From positions 3,782,001-3,846,000 of the forward strand of contig NZ_RJKL01000001.1 of assembly GCF_003751945.1 (NCBI RefSeq): DNA of 64,000 bases, given 5' to 3'. A program made the position numbers and the translations under genes. The notes beneath the pieces are model-generated. The model was not told where the DNA came from and ran no database searches. It saw only the letters and a list, made by a program, of their open reading frames with translations. Shown one piece after another: positions 1 through 8,545 of this stretch. Position 1 is the stretch's first letter. Every line of letters starts with the position of its first letter. The DNA comes from Couchioplanes caeruleus. GTDB lineage: Bacteria > Actinomycetota > Actinomycetes > Mycobacteriales > Micromonosporaceae.

Positions 1-808
1 CGAGGTCCATCGCCAGCCGGACCAGGCGCTGCTGCGGCCCGTCGTGGATGTCGCGTTCGAGCCGGCGCAGCGCGGTGGCCTCGGCCGAGACGGCGGCGGC
101 CTTCTGTGCCTGGGCGGTGTCACGGGCGGCCACGGCCTCGGCCACCTGCTCGCGCAGCTCGTTGACGCCGCTGAGCAGGGCCCGGGCGAACAGCCCTTCG
201 AGCAGGGCCGCGCCGCGCAGCACCGGGTACAGCGTGCCGAAGAAGAAGAAGCCGATCGCCAGGTGGAAGGCGATCCGGGTGGAGGTGGCATCGCCCAGCC
301 CCAGCAGCTCGGGCAGATCGGAGTTTTCCGGGCCGCGCGGCAGCGACCACTCCCATAGCGGGTAGGAGAGGCCGCCGAGCGCGCCGGCCCACCAGGTCAC
401 CGCGAAGCAGAAGGCGATGGTGCTCGGGATGAAGCGCAGGATGGCGTGCAGCAGGTCGAGCCAGGCCTGGCCGTCGCTGAGCGGCGTCAGGAACCGCCGG
501 GCGCGGCTCGCTCCCGCAGGCGCCGGCTTGTAGTACGGGTGCGGCAGCCGCAGCCCGATCACCGGGGCGATCCTGGCCCGCTCGACGGTGGCGAGGCCGC
601 GGGCCAGCATCAGCGTGCCGGCCAGGATCGGCACGCCGACCCAGATGACGGCCGTGCCGACGCCGACGGCGAAGCCGGTCACACCGGCCACCAGGGCGAC
701 CAGGCCCAGGGGGAAGCCGAGCAGGATGAACTGGGTGTCGAGGCCGGCCTGCCGGAACGCACGCCGGACCGGGGCCTGGTGTTCCGCCGAGACGAGGGTG
801 GTGGTCAT
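1..808 (-). CDS. Sensor histidine kinase, NarL/HisKA_3 type (3' part outside window)
   Basis: This is the N-terminal 269 residues of a membrane histidine kinase; the ATPase domain lies beyond position 1. Translation from ATG at 808 begins MTTTLVSAEHQAPVRR and gives an N-terminal region with four hydrophobic helices, resembling the actinobacterial 'Sensor' domain. After a coiled helix comes the phosphoacceptor motif LERDIHDGPQQRL, whose His is phosphorylated in the HisKA_3 family. The usual role is trans-phosphorylation of a LuxR-type response regulator, probably encoded just outside the window. There is no Shine-Dalgarno; TACCGT lies about 7 nt before the ATG, suggesting a leaderless transcript. 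It is divergent from the next gene, with a near-perfect 24-bp palindrome between them. Confidence 0.9.
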   Translation of the reverse strand, partial: MTTTLVSAEHQAPVRRAFRQAGLDTQFILLGFPLGLVALVAGVTGFAVGVGTAVIWVGVPILAGTLMLARGLATVERARIAPVIGLRLPHPYYKPAPAGASRARRFLTPLSDGQAWLDLLHAILRFIPSTIAFCFAVTWWAGALGGLSYPLWEWSLPRGPENSDLPELLGLGDATSTRIAFHLAIGFFFFGTLYPVLRGAALLEGLFARALLSGVNELREQVAEAVAARDTAQAQKAAAVSAEATALRRLERDIHDGPQQRLVRLAMDL

Positions 809-863
809 GCCCTAGACGGTAGGCATGCGAGGCCCACGGACCGATCCCGGTGGCCGCCGGATC

Positions 864-887
864 GGGGGTAGGGTTAACCCCACCCCC
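864..887. promoter_or_regulatory. 24-bp near-perfect palindrome in divergent promoter
   Basis: Arms GGGGGTAGGGTT and AACCCCACCCCC are inverted around a central GTTAAC with one mismatched pair. It sits between the histidine kinase start (808) and the beta-lactamase-fold gene (940), so it is a candidate response-regulator operator. Confidence 0.5.
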
Positions 888-939
888 TGAGCTGCGCCGA
901 TCTGCCCCACGACGGCCCTCGGTGCGCAATGCTGGAGAC

Positions 940-2043
940 GTGAGGGACTGGACCGACCTGCAGATGCGGGTGCACCGCCGGGCCCAGGCGCTCGTGGGGT
1001 CGGGCCGGGAGATCGGCCTCCAGGTCGCCGCCTACCTGGACGGGCAGTTGATCGTGAACGTCGTCGCCGGCGTGGCCGACGAGTCGACCGGCGCCCCGGT
1101 CACCCCGGAGACCACCTTCTTCAGCCCCGCGACCGGCAAGGGCCTGGCCAGCACCGCCGTCCACGTCCTCGCCGAGCAGGGCCGGCTCGACTACGACCTG
1201 CGCGTGGCGGACGTGTGGCCCGAGTACGCCCGCCACGGCAAGCAGGACACGACGTTGCGGCACGTCCTGTTGCACGCGGCCGGGGTGCCGGCGCTGCCGT
1301 CGTACTCCACGGCCGAGGACTTCCTGGACTGGAACCTGATGTGCCGGACGATCGCGAGCTCCACGCCGCTGTGGCAGCCCGGTGCCCGGCACGGCGTCCA
1401 CGAGTGGACGTACGGCTGGCTGCTCGGCGAGGTGGTCCGCCGCATCGTGGGCCGGCCGCTCGCCTGGGTGGTCGCCGAACACATCGCCCGGCCGCTGAAC
1501 GCGGACCGTGAGCTGTTCCTGGGCGTACCCCCGGACCAGCTCAACCGGGTGGCTCGGCTGAAGGACCGCAACTGGACGGCCGCGCTGGACCTGTTCAGCG
1601 CGAACCTCGAGAACTTCGACAAGGTCGCGCCGCCCGCGGTACGCCCCGACGCGGCGCTCGGCAACCGCCGCGACATCCTGCGCGCGGAGATCCCGGCGGT
1701 GGCGACGGTGAGCGCCCGGGGCATGGCCCGCATGTATTCCGCGCTCATGGACAAGGTCGACGGCGTACGCCTGATCTCACCGGACCGGCTCAAGCTGATC
1801 AGCACGGTGCACACCGAGGGCCCCGACTGGACGATCGGCGGCGATCTGCCCAAGACGCTCGGCTACGTGGCCAAGGGCTCCGGACGCATCGGCTGGGGCG
1901 GCAACGGCGGCGGCCTGGCCGGCTTCTACCCGGAGCTCGGCCTGGCGGTGGCGGCGACGAAGAACTATCTGGGGGTCAGCGACCAGGATCCCATGGAGGA
2001 TTGCGCGACGATGATCCACGACGCGGTCGCGGGCGACGGCTGA
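940..2043 (+). CDS. Beta-lactamase-fold (EstB/class C-like) protein, probable pseudoenzyme
   Basis: This 367-residue protein has the layout of the serine beta-lactamase/EstB esterase family, but the three catalytic motifs look lost. Where homologues carry SxxK the sequence is PATGKG, giving Ala64 in place of the nucleophile while Lys67 is kept. The expected YHALTYGW-type tyrosine region reads GVHEWTYGW, with Val153 in the tyrosine position. The HGG motif near the C-terminus reads GWGGNGG. The fold is otherwise well conserved, including LRHVLLHAAGVP and LLGEVVRRIVGRPL. I chose GTG 940 because GGAG precedes it closely; ATG 964 is possible. No signal peptide is visible, so it is probably cytoplasmic. 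It could act as a binding or regulatory protein; loss of activity is inferred from alignment by eye. Confidence 0.8.
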   Translation: MRDWTDLQMRVHRRAQALVGSGREIGLQVAAYLDGQLIVNVVAGVADESTGAPVTPETTFFSPATGKGLASTAVHVLAEQGRLDYDLRVADVWPEYARHGKQDTTLRHVLLHAAGVPALPSYSTAEDFLDWNLMCRTIASSTPLWQPGARHGVHEWTYGWLLGEVVRRIVGRPLAWVVAEHIARPLNADRELFLGVPPDQLNRVARLKDRNWTAALDLFSANLENFDKVAPPAVRPDAALGNRRDILRAEIPAVATVSARGMARMYSALMDKVDGVRLISPDRLKLISTVHTEGPDWTIGGDLPKTLGYVAKGSGRIGWGGNGGGLAGFYPELGLAVAATKNYLGVSDQDPMEDCATMIHDAVAGDG

Positions 2044-2127
2044 CCGACACCGTCCCGGCGCCGATGCCCGTACGGATCGAGCGAACGTTGCCACGAACGG
2101 CTTGATCGACCGCGTAGTGTCCCACCC

Positions 2128-3546
2128 ATGAAGCCCGGCGAGGTGCGCTACCGCAGCGCCGCCGGGCGCTGGGTGCTGGTGGCGACCGTGCTCGGCTCCA
2201 GCCTCGCGTTCATCGACGGCACCGTGGTCAACATCGCGCTCCCCGCGATCGCCCGGGACCTCGACACGGACGCGGCGGGTCTGCAGTGGACCGTCAACGG
2301 CTACGCCCTCAGCCTCGCCGCCCTGATCCTGCTCGGCGGTTCCCTCGGCGACCGGTACGGCCGCAGGCGCATCTTCGCGATCGGCGTGACCTGGTTCGCG
2401 GCGGCGTCCCTGCTCTGCGGCCTGGCACCCACGACCGAACTGCTCGTCGGCGCCCGCATCCTCCAGGGCATCGGCGGCGCGCTGCTGACCCCCGGCGCCC
2501 TGGCCATCCTCGAGGCGTCCTTCGTGCCCGACGACCGCTCCCGGGCCATCGGCGCCTGGTCCGGCCTCGGCGGCATCGGCGGCGCACTGGGTCCTTTCCT
2601 CGGCGGCTGGCTCGTCGACGTCGCCGACTGGCGGCTCATCTTCCTGATCAACGTACCGATCGCGGCGCTCGTGCTCGTGGTGACCGCCCGCCACGTCCCC
2701 GAGTCCCGCAACCCGTCGGCCGCGCGCGAGCTGGACGTGGCCGGGGTGCTCACCGGAGCGGTGGGGCTCGGCGGGCTCACGTACGGCTTCACCGCCTGGC
2801 CGGCGGAGGGCCCGGGCAGCCCGGCCGTCTGGGTGTCACTGGCGATCGGCATGCTCGGCACGGCCTGGTTCGTCCTCGCCGAACACCGTTCCCGGCACCC
2901 GATGCTGCCCCTGGAACTCTTCAGGTCCAAGGCCTTCACGGGCGCCAACCTCGTGACCTTCCTCGTCTACGGCGCCCTCGGCGGTGTCTTCTTCCTCGTG
3001 GTCCTGAACCTCCAGGTGGTGTCCGGCTTCAGCCCGCTCGCCGCCGGTCTTGCACTGCTCCCGATCACCGTGCTCATGCTGCTGCTCTCGGCCCGCGCCG
3101 GCTGGCTCGGCGGCAAGATCGGCCCGCGCATCCCGATGACCGTGGGCCCGCTGATCTGCGCGGCGGCCCTGATCTGGATGTCCCGCATCGGCGCCGGGGC
3201 GTCGTACCCGGTGGACGTGCTCCCACCGGTGATCGTCTTCGGCCTCGGCCTGTCCCTGCTGGTGGCACCGCTGACGGCAACCGCACTGGGCGCGCTCGAC
3301 GACGCGCACGCGGGCATCGCCAGCGGGGTCAACAACGCCGTGGCCCGGGCGGCGGGCCTGCTCGCCGTCGCGGTCCTGCCACTGGCCGCCGGCATCGGCA
3401 CCGGCCACCTGACGGACCCGGCGGCGCTGGCACCGACCTACCGGACCGCAATGCTGATCGGCGCCGCGCTGATGGTCGGCGGCAGCGTGCTTGCGGTGAC
3501 CCTGGTGCCCGGCCGGCTGCCGGCACCAGGGTCCCGTCCGGGCTAG
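2128..3546 (+). CDS. MFS drug-efflux transporter, DHA2 (EmrB/QacA) family
   Basis: This 472-residue protein has about 14 hydrophobic segments. The DHA2 motif A appears as GSLGDRYGRRRIF and motif C-like glycine-rich sequence as LGGIGGALGPFLGGWL. Early residues FIDGTVVNIALPAI are typical of the EmrB/QacA group, which use the proton gradient to export drugs or metabolites. There is no Shine-Dalgarno before ATG 2128, but TAGTGT ends 7 nt upstream, consistent with a leaderless mRNA. The gene stands alone: its end converges on the immunity gene of the toxin locus, and a 12-bp hairpin lies in its last codons. Substrate cannot be predicted. Confidence 0.92.
   Translation: MKPGEVRYRSAAGRWVLVATVLGSSLAFIDGTVVNIALPAIARDLDTDAAGLQWTVNGYALSLAALILLGGSLGDRYGRRRIFAIGVTWFAAASLLCGLAPTTELLVGARILQGIGGALLTPGALAILEASFVPDDRSRAIGAWSGLGGIGGALGPFLGGWLVDVADWRLIFLINVPIAALVLVVTARHVPESRNPSAARELDVAGVLTGAVGLGGLTYGFTAWPAEGPGSPAVWVSLAIGMLGTAWFVLAEHRSRHPMLPLELFRSKAFTGANLVTFLVYGALGGVFFLVVLNLQVVSGFSPLAAGLALLPITVLMLLLSARAGWLGGKIGPRIPMTVGPLICAAALIWMSRIGAGASYPVDVLPPVIVFGLGLSLLVAPLTATALGALDDAHAGIASGVNNAVARAAGLLAVAVLPLAAGIGTGHLTDPAALAPTYRTAMLIGAALMVGGSVLAVTLVPGRLPAPGSRPG
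3498..3533. terminator. Hairpin at end of MFS gene
   Basis: Arms GACCCTGGTGCC (3498-3509) and GGCACCAGGGTC (3522-3533) pair perfectly over 12 bp with a 12-nt loop. It lies inside the last codons of the transporter and between convergent genes, so it may terminate in both directions. There is no T-tract, as is common in high-GC actinobacteria. Confidence 0.5.
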
Positions 3547-3941
3547 GCCGTTCCGGTCCGCCGGCTCATGCTCAACACCACCTCGCCGGCGTCCGGCGAG
3601 TCGGTGCTGGGATCGGCGATCCGCCGCACGGTGACGCGAGAACAGGCGACGAATCCCGTTCGCTCCGGACTGGCCAGCACGACGTGGAGCTGAGGCACGG
3701 TGAGCGAGTCCAACTCCGCGAACTCGGCCCGCTCGTCGTCCGCCGCGAGGCGCAGGACGAGATCCGGATAGCCTCGCCGCAGCTTCATGAACTCGACGGC
3801 CTCGAAGAGGATGTGGAAGCTCGGCCGCTCGCCGTCGCCGGGACTCCGCAGCAGGAGCTGGGAGTGCCCGACGCCGTACCGCCACACGCGGAAGCCACGC
3901 CCGCTTCGCCAGGGAAGGTCAATCCTGGAAGGGGTTGTCAA
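3543..3941 (-). CDS. Probable immunity protein for the adjacent polymorphic toxin
   Basis: This 132-residue cytoplasmic protein has no recognised family. It begins at TTG 3941, 23 nt inside the 3' end of the toxin gene, in the same orientation, behind GGAAGGGC. Overlap with and position directly 3' of a HINT-toxin gene is the classic place for an immunity gene, and that is the only basis for the call. The sequence is mixed alpha/beta with a central ILFEAVEFMKLRRGYPDLVL stretch and no signal peptide or membrane segment. The predicted role is to bind and neutralise the C-terminal toxin domain in the producing cell. Confidence 0.6.
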   Translation of the reverse strand: MTTPSRIDLPWRSGRGFRVWRYGVGHSQLLLRSPGDGERPSFHILFEAVEFMKLRRGYPDLVLRLAADDERAEFAELDSLTVPQLHVVLASPERTGFVACSRVTVRRIADPSTDSPDAGEVVLSMSRRTGTA

Positions 3942-6900
3942 CTTTCTTGCCCTTCCGATAGAAGGTGATCCGACCCCACGCGTCCTTGCTCTGGCTCAGC
4001 AGGTACATCTCCCACCGGGTGAATCCGCGACCGACTGGATCAGCGTAGTCGACACCCTTACCGGAGGCGGCGTACGACTTCGGGTCGGCGATCCCGTCGA
4101 GGTTGACGTGAATCCGCGTCTTGCCGTCCGCGACGAACTTCTTCAGGTGGTCGTGCCACGGCAGGTCGTCGCCCCAGTCCTTGTAGGTCTGCGCGCCCCT
4201 TTCGAAGCCGAAGAGGTCCAGCACACTGTCATCGCCGTCGACGTCCTGTTTACCCAGTGCGATATCGCCGCAGTTGTGGACCAGGACCGGCGTCTTACCG
4301 GCGACGACATAGAAGGTGTGGATGTCGGCGACCGTGAGGTTGTGCACCTCCGCCGGTTCAGCGCGGTGCCCGATCGCCCCGATCTGGACGTGGGTCCCCG
4401 CGCTGGTGCGCAGCCACTGCCCGGCGGACAGCGCCTCCGCATCGACCCATTCGCCACGCTCGGGCACCCAGAAGGGGTGGTTGTGGGTGGCCGTGATGGT
4501 CTCGGTGCCGATGGTGATGTCGACGAGCTTCTTGTCGCCCACGCCGACGATGGTGTCGGTGACGGGCCGGCCGGCGGTCGTGTTCGTGACCGGATCGGTC
4601 GCGAGCACCTGGTCGCCGATCCTCAGCTGATCGATGGCCCGGCTGCTGCCGTCCGCCAGCAGGACGGGAGTGCCCCGCAGGAAGCTGTTGCGACGGGCGC
4701 CCTCCTCGCAGCTCGGGCTGTCGTCGCGGTCCTTCTTGCGCTTCCGGGCCTTGTCGAAGATCTCGTTGACCTTCTTGCGGCCCTTCTGGACCCCCTCGGA
4801 GAACTTCTTGTACTTCTTGAAGAGGTCCCAGACGTTGCCCAGCTTCTTGAGCTTGCCCCACGGCAGCAGGTCGACCACCGCCCAGAAGCAGGCGCCGACG
4901 CTGGGCTTGGTGACGCACTTCTTCAGCTCGCCGAAGATCAGATCGCCGAGGAACTCGAGCCCGTTCTCCTTGACGAAGTCGAGGATGTCCTGGTCGGCGT
5001 CCTTCTTGGCCTGGAGGTATTCCTCACGCTCCTGCGGGGTGAGCTCGTCGAGCAGCTCCTTCTCCTGATCGGGTGTCAGGTCGGCGCCGCTCTCGATCAC
5101 CTGCTCGAGCCGCTCCCGGTCGGCGGCCTCGGCGCGTTCGAGCGCCTGCTGTGCCTCCTTGGCGTGCTCGAGCGCCTTGCTGGCGGCCACCGCGGCGCTG
5201 TCGGCGTGCTTCTGCGCCCGGCCGGCGGCCTGCTGCGCCTTGAGAGCCGACGCTTCGGCCCGGTCGGCAGCGCCGCGTGCGGCGGCAGCGTCGTTCTCTG
5301 CTGCCGTGGCCGCGCTGTTCGCCGCGTTGGCGTCGGCCTGCGCGGCCTGCGCGTTGCGTCCGGCGATCGCGGCGTCGTTGGCGGCCTCGCTCGCCGCCTG
5401 GCGAGCCGCGACGGCATCCGCACGGGCCTGCACGTCGGCCTTGCCCGCGCTGGCCGCGGCCGCGCGCGCGGTGGCCGCTTCCGCCGCGGCCTGCGCGGCG
5501 GCCAGCTTCGCCTCGGCCGCCGACTGCGCGGCCTCCGCCGCCGATCGGGCCGCCTGTGCCGCCGCGACATAGGCGGGCTTGACTTGGGCGTTGGCGCGGT
5601 CCGCGGCCTGTTGTGCCTTGTCGGCAGCGACGACCGCCTCGGCGGCCCGCTTCTTCGCCGCGGCGGCCTGTTCGTCGCCGATGCTCTTGGCCTGCTCGGC
5701 GACCAGCTTCACGAAGTCCGCGTCGATGTCCGCGCCGGTGAACGGCGTGACCATCGCCAGCGCGGTGTTGTGCGGCTCGGCGATACCGGCCGACGACGCC
5801 GACGCCGCGCTCGCCGCGGCGATCGCGATCTCGGCCTGCGCCGCCGCCGCGACCGCCTCGGTCGTCGCCGCCTCGGCCTCGCTCTTGGTGCGGTCGGCCG
5901 CCCACAGCGACTGGACTGCCTCGTCAGCGGCCTGGTTGGCAAGGTTCACGGCAGCGTTCGCCGCCTGCGCCGCCTTGACTTCCTGCGCGGTCGCCTCGGC
6001 CGCCTTGGCGTCCGCGCGCACCCGGGCGGCGTGGGCGTCACTCGCCGCCGCCTCGGCCTTGTCCGCCGCGGCGTCGGCGGCGAACGCGGCGGCGCGCGCC
6101 TGCTGCGCCGCCGCCCACGCGCGGGACGCGGCCTGGTTGGCCTGGATGGCGGCGGCCCGCGAGTTCGCCGCCGCGCCGGTCGCGGTGTTCGCGTACCCGC
6201 GCGCCGACTTGGCCGCGCCGTCCGCGGTCTGGAACTCGCGGTCGGCTTCGTCCGCGGCTGCCTGGGCCTCGTTCCGGCTCACCTCGCTGTCCGCCTTGGC
6301 GATCCACGCCCGGGTGGTGTGCGCCTTGGCCTGGGCCGTCTGCCGGTCACGCTCCGCGGTGAGCGCCGCGTCCCGCGCCCGTCCCGCGGTCGCCTCGTGT
6401 TCCCAGGCCTTGTTGTTCGCCTTGGCGGCGTTCTCCTCGGCGTCCTCGGCGCGGCGGCTGGCACCGTCGGCGATGGACGCCTTGGCCTCGGCGTTGGCGC
6501 GTGCGTTCTTCGCGGCGGCGGCCTGCCGCTCGGCCTCGGCGCGGTATCGGGCGGCGTTGGCGCGTTCGGCCTCGGCGATCTGGCGCTGCCGCTTCGCCTC
6601 CGCCGCCTGCGCCTCGGCGACCTGCCGCTGCTGACGCGCCCGCTCCGCCGCCGCCCACGCCTTGGCCTCCGCGGCCTGTGCCTGCTCCCGGGCCTTCTTC
6701 GCCCGCGCCGCGGCCGTCTTGGCCGCGTCGGCCTGCTTCTTCGCCGCCGCGGCCAGCTTCGCCGCCGCGGCCGCATGCTCCTGCGCATGCTTACGCCACT
6801 GCTCCGCCTGCCGGGCGTGCGCCTCGGCCTGCGCCTGCGCACCCTGCGCACTGTTCGTCGCGATCGTCGCGTCGATCGCGTGCGCCGCCGTGGTGACCGC

Positions 6901-8061
6901 ACCCACCGCCGCGGCCGACGCCTCCGACATGCCCTGCGCGATCAGCGACCACTCCGCGCCGTACGTCAGACCCGTCTCGACCAACGTGTCCGCCGCCGAG
7001 GTGGCAACCGCCGCCGCCGCGCTCGCCTGCTCCGCCGCCGCGCGAGCGTTGGTCAACGACGCCGCGGTCTGCGACTTCGCCGCGTTCAGCTCGGCGGACT
7101 TCGATGCCGCGGTGCCGGTCCGGGCCAGGACCCGTTCGGCGTGCCGGGCCGCGTTGGCCGCGCCCGCCATCTCGTTCGCGGCACGCTGCAACGCCTTCAC
7201 ACCATCGCCGTGCGCCTTCAGCAGCCGGGTGCGGGCCTCGGACGCCTTCTTCGCCCGCTGCGCCAGCTCCGACAGATCCTCCGCCGCCTTGTTGCGCGCC
7301 TCCAGATCCTTCAGATACTGCTCACGCGCTTCCGCGTCGGCCTTCGCCGCCGCCGGATAGCCGGTGTCCCAGAACGCCGCCACCGCCGCGTCATCACCCG
7401 CCAATGCCTGCTCGGCGGCCAGCCGAAGCTGCGACTCCGCGGGTGCCGCGGCGGCGAAAGTCTTCAACCGCTCCCGCAACTGGGTGGCCCGCTCCCGGGC
7501 GGTCGCGGCGACCTTCTCGTCCTGCGCCCGGGCGATATCAGCCCCATACGCCAGGAACGCCTTCCGATCACCGTCGGTGCCCGCCAGCACCCGGGTCACC
7601 TCGGCGTTGAAGTTCGCGCCGCCCGTACCCGCCATCGCCTTGATCTTGGCCAGGTTGTCCGCGGCGGTCTTCTTCTTCTCGGCCGCGATCTGGGTTTCCA
7701 AAGCCCGCTTGTCCACCGTGGCGAACTTCTGGATCGCCGCCGCGTCACCGCTGGCCAACGCCGCCAACGCGGCGTCACGCACCCGCGCCTCCGGCGCCAA
7801 CGCCGCCACATCCGCGACAGCCTTACGCCACCGCTCCGCGTTCAGGTCCACACCGGTGGAGCCGTTCCACGACTCCGTCACCAACGGCGGAACCACCACC
7901 TGCGAAGGGTCGGCCAACAACCGCGCCGGCCGCTTCTCCGGCGTCGCGGCAGCAGCCGGAGGCGGGGCATGCAGCCCCGCACCCGTCACCAACGCGGCCA
8001 GCGAGGCCGTCACCCATACCCGCCATCGCGCCCGCACCGAACCCGTCACCACGACACCCAT
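3919..8061 (-). CDS. Secreted ALF-repeat / coiled-coil polymorphic toxin with pretoxin HINT domain
   Basis: This is a 1,380-residue multidomain secreted protein. Residues 1-45 form a signal peptide (VTASLAALVTGAG core). Residues 50-290 contain ALF-type helical repeats. Residues 290-1080 are an extremely Ala-rich coiled coil (AxxAAxxA pattern). A Lys-rich linker follows, then a pretoxin HINT domain at about 1120-1262, from NSFLRGTPVLLADGS through ATHNHPFWVPE to the closing VLVHNC. The last 118 residues, including IHVNLDGIADP and WGRITFYRKGKKVDNPF, are a compact domain resembling an unclassified polymorphic-toxin type; its activity is unknown. HINT domains autocleave to release toxins, but the usual initial Cys is not directly before NSF. 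I used ATG 8061; GTG 8118 would add 19 residues. Its neighbour downstream is the likely immunity gene. Confidence 0.85.
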   Translation of the reverse strand: MGVVVTGSVRARWRVWVTASLAALVTGAGLHAPPPAAAATPEKRPARLLADPSQVVVPPLVTESWNGSTGVDLNAERWRKAVADVAALAPEARVRDAALAALASGDAAAIQKFATVDKRALETQIAAEKKKTAADNLAKIKAMAGTGGANFNAEVTRVLAGTDGDRKAFLAYGADIARAQDEKVAATARERATQLRERLKTFAAAAPAESQLRLAAEQALAGDDAAVAAFWDTGYPAAAKADAEAREQYLKDLEARNKAAEDLSELAQRAKKASEARTRLLKAHGDGVKALQRAANEMAGAANAARHAERVLARTGTAASKSAELNAAKSQTAASLTNARAAAEQASAAAAVATSAADTLVETGLTYGAEWSLIAQGMSEASAAAVGAVTTAAHAIDATIATNSAQGAQAQAEAHARQAEQWRKHAQEHAAAAAKLAAAAKKQADAAKTAAARAKKAREQAQAAEAKAWAAAERARQQRQVAEAQAAEAKRQRQIAEAERANAARYRAEAERQAAAAKNARANAEAKASIADGASRRAEDAEENAAKANNKAWEHEATAGRARDAALTAERDRQTAQAKAHTTRAWIAKADSEVSRNEAQAAADEADREFQTADGAAKSARGYANTATGAAANSRAAAIQANQAASRAWAAAQQARAAAFAADAAADKAEAAASDAHAARVRADAKAAEATAQEVKAAQAANAAVNLANQAADEAVQSLWAADRTKSEAEAATTEAVAAAAQAEIAIAAASAASASSAGIAEPHNTALAMVTPFTGADIDADFVKLVAEQAKSIGDEQAAAAKKRAAEAVVAADKAQQAADRANAQVKPAYVAAAQAARSAAEAAQSAAEAKLAAAQAAAEAATARAAAASAGKADVQARADAVAARQAASEAANDAAIAGRNAQAAQADANAANSAATAAENDAAAARGAADRAEASALKAQQAAGRAQKHADSAAVAASKALEHAKEAQQALERAEAADRERLEQVIESGADLTPDQEKELLDELTPQEREEYLQAKKDADQDILDFVKENGLEFLGDLIFGELKKCVTKPSVGACFWAVVDLLPWGKLKKLGNVWDLFKKYKKFSEGVQKGRKKVNEIFDKARKRKKDRDDSPSCEEGARRNSFLRGTPVLLADGSSRAIDQLRIGDQVLATDPVTNTTAGRPVTDTIVGVGDKKLVDITIGTETITATHNHPFWVPERGEWVDAEALSAGQWLRTSAGTHVQIGAIGHRAEPAEVHNLTVADIHTFYVVAGKTPVLVHNCGDIALGKQDVDGDDSVLDLFGFERGAQTYKDWGDDLPWHDHLKKFVADGKTRIHVNLDGIADPKSYAASGKGVDYADPVGRGFTRWEMYLLSQSKDAWGRITFYRKGKKVDNPFQD

Positions 8062-8545
8062 CCACGAAACGGCCCGGCGAGGGCCGGCCGGAAGCAAGAG
8101 AAGAAGGCGTACGGACACCGGTCAGCCCGGCACACACGTCCACAGTGGCGAAAGCCCGGCCGGCGACATTACGCGACCGCCCGAGAGCGGCACGAGCACG
8201 GACGGATGCACACCCACACGCCTCACAAGATCCCCCGTAGATCCGGCGCTGAAGAAACCGCGACATCTAAACATGGAACAGTGACAAGATCCACGCTGGT
8301 CGGCGACCAGCGCGCGCAAACGGCTGCTGAGCTGCACCGATGCGCTGTGAGAGGTGGGCCACTCACCTCCTTCTTGCCTGATGACCTTCATGACGGCTAG
8401 GTTCGGCGACTGCACCGCCGGCCGAGGTCGTTCCGGCGCCGCGTCGTTTGACAGCCATCACCGCCACCCACCCCGAGGCTTGCCCGCCTCGAGGCCACCG
8501 GTGCGTGCGCTGCCGCTCGCCTTCCACATCGGGGGACACACTCAC
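8062..8545. other. Divergent intergenic region between two ALF-repeat genes
   Basis: These 484 bp separate the toxin start from the lectin/FG-GAP protein start. I see no convincing coding sequence. It contains a perfect 17-nt palindrome at 8295-8311 and a looser inverted repeat, GAGGTG and CACCTC, near 8350-8370. Both genes probably have their promoters here. Confidence 0.5.
8295..8311. promoter_or_regulatory. Perfect 17-nt palindrome, candidate operator
   Basis: GCTGGTCG, one central G, then CGACCAGC. It lies between the divergent ALF-repeat genes, 235 bp from each coding start on average, and could co-regulate them. Confidence 0.45.

Noticed and set aside
4060..4720. A self-splicing intein in the toxin gene.
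   Set aside because: The HINT module is followed by a toxin-like domain rather than the rest of a host protein, and its flanks match pretoxin architecture.
3787..8400. A long open frame on the + strand opposite the toxin gene, rich in Gly, Leu and Arg.
   Set aside because: It is an artefact of the Ala/Glu-rich GC-biased toxin gene on the other strand; it has no domain and no ribosome-binding site.
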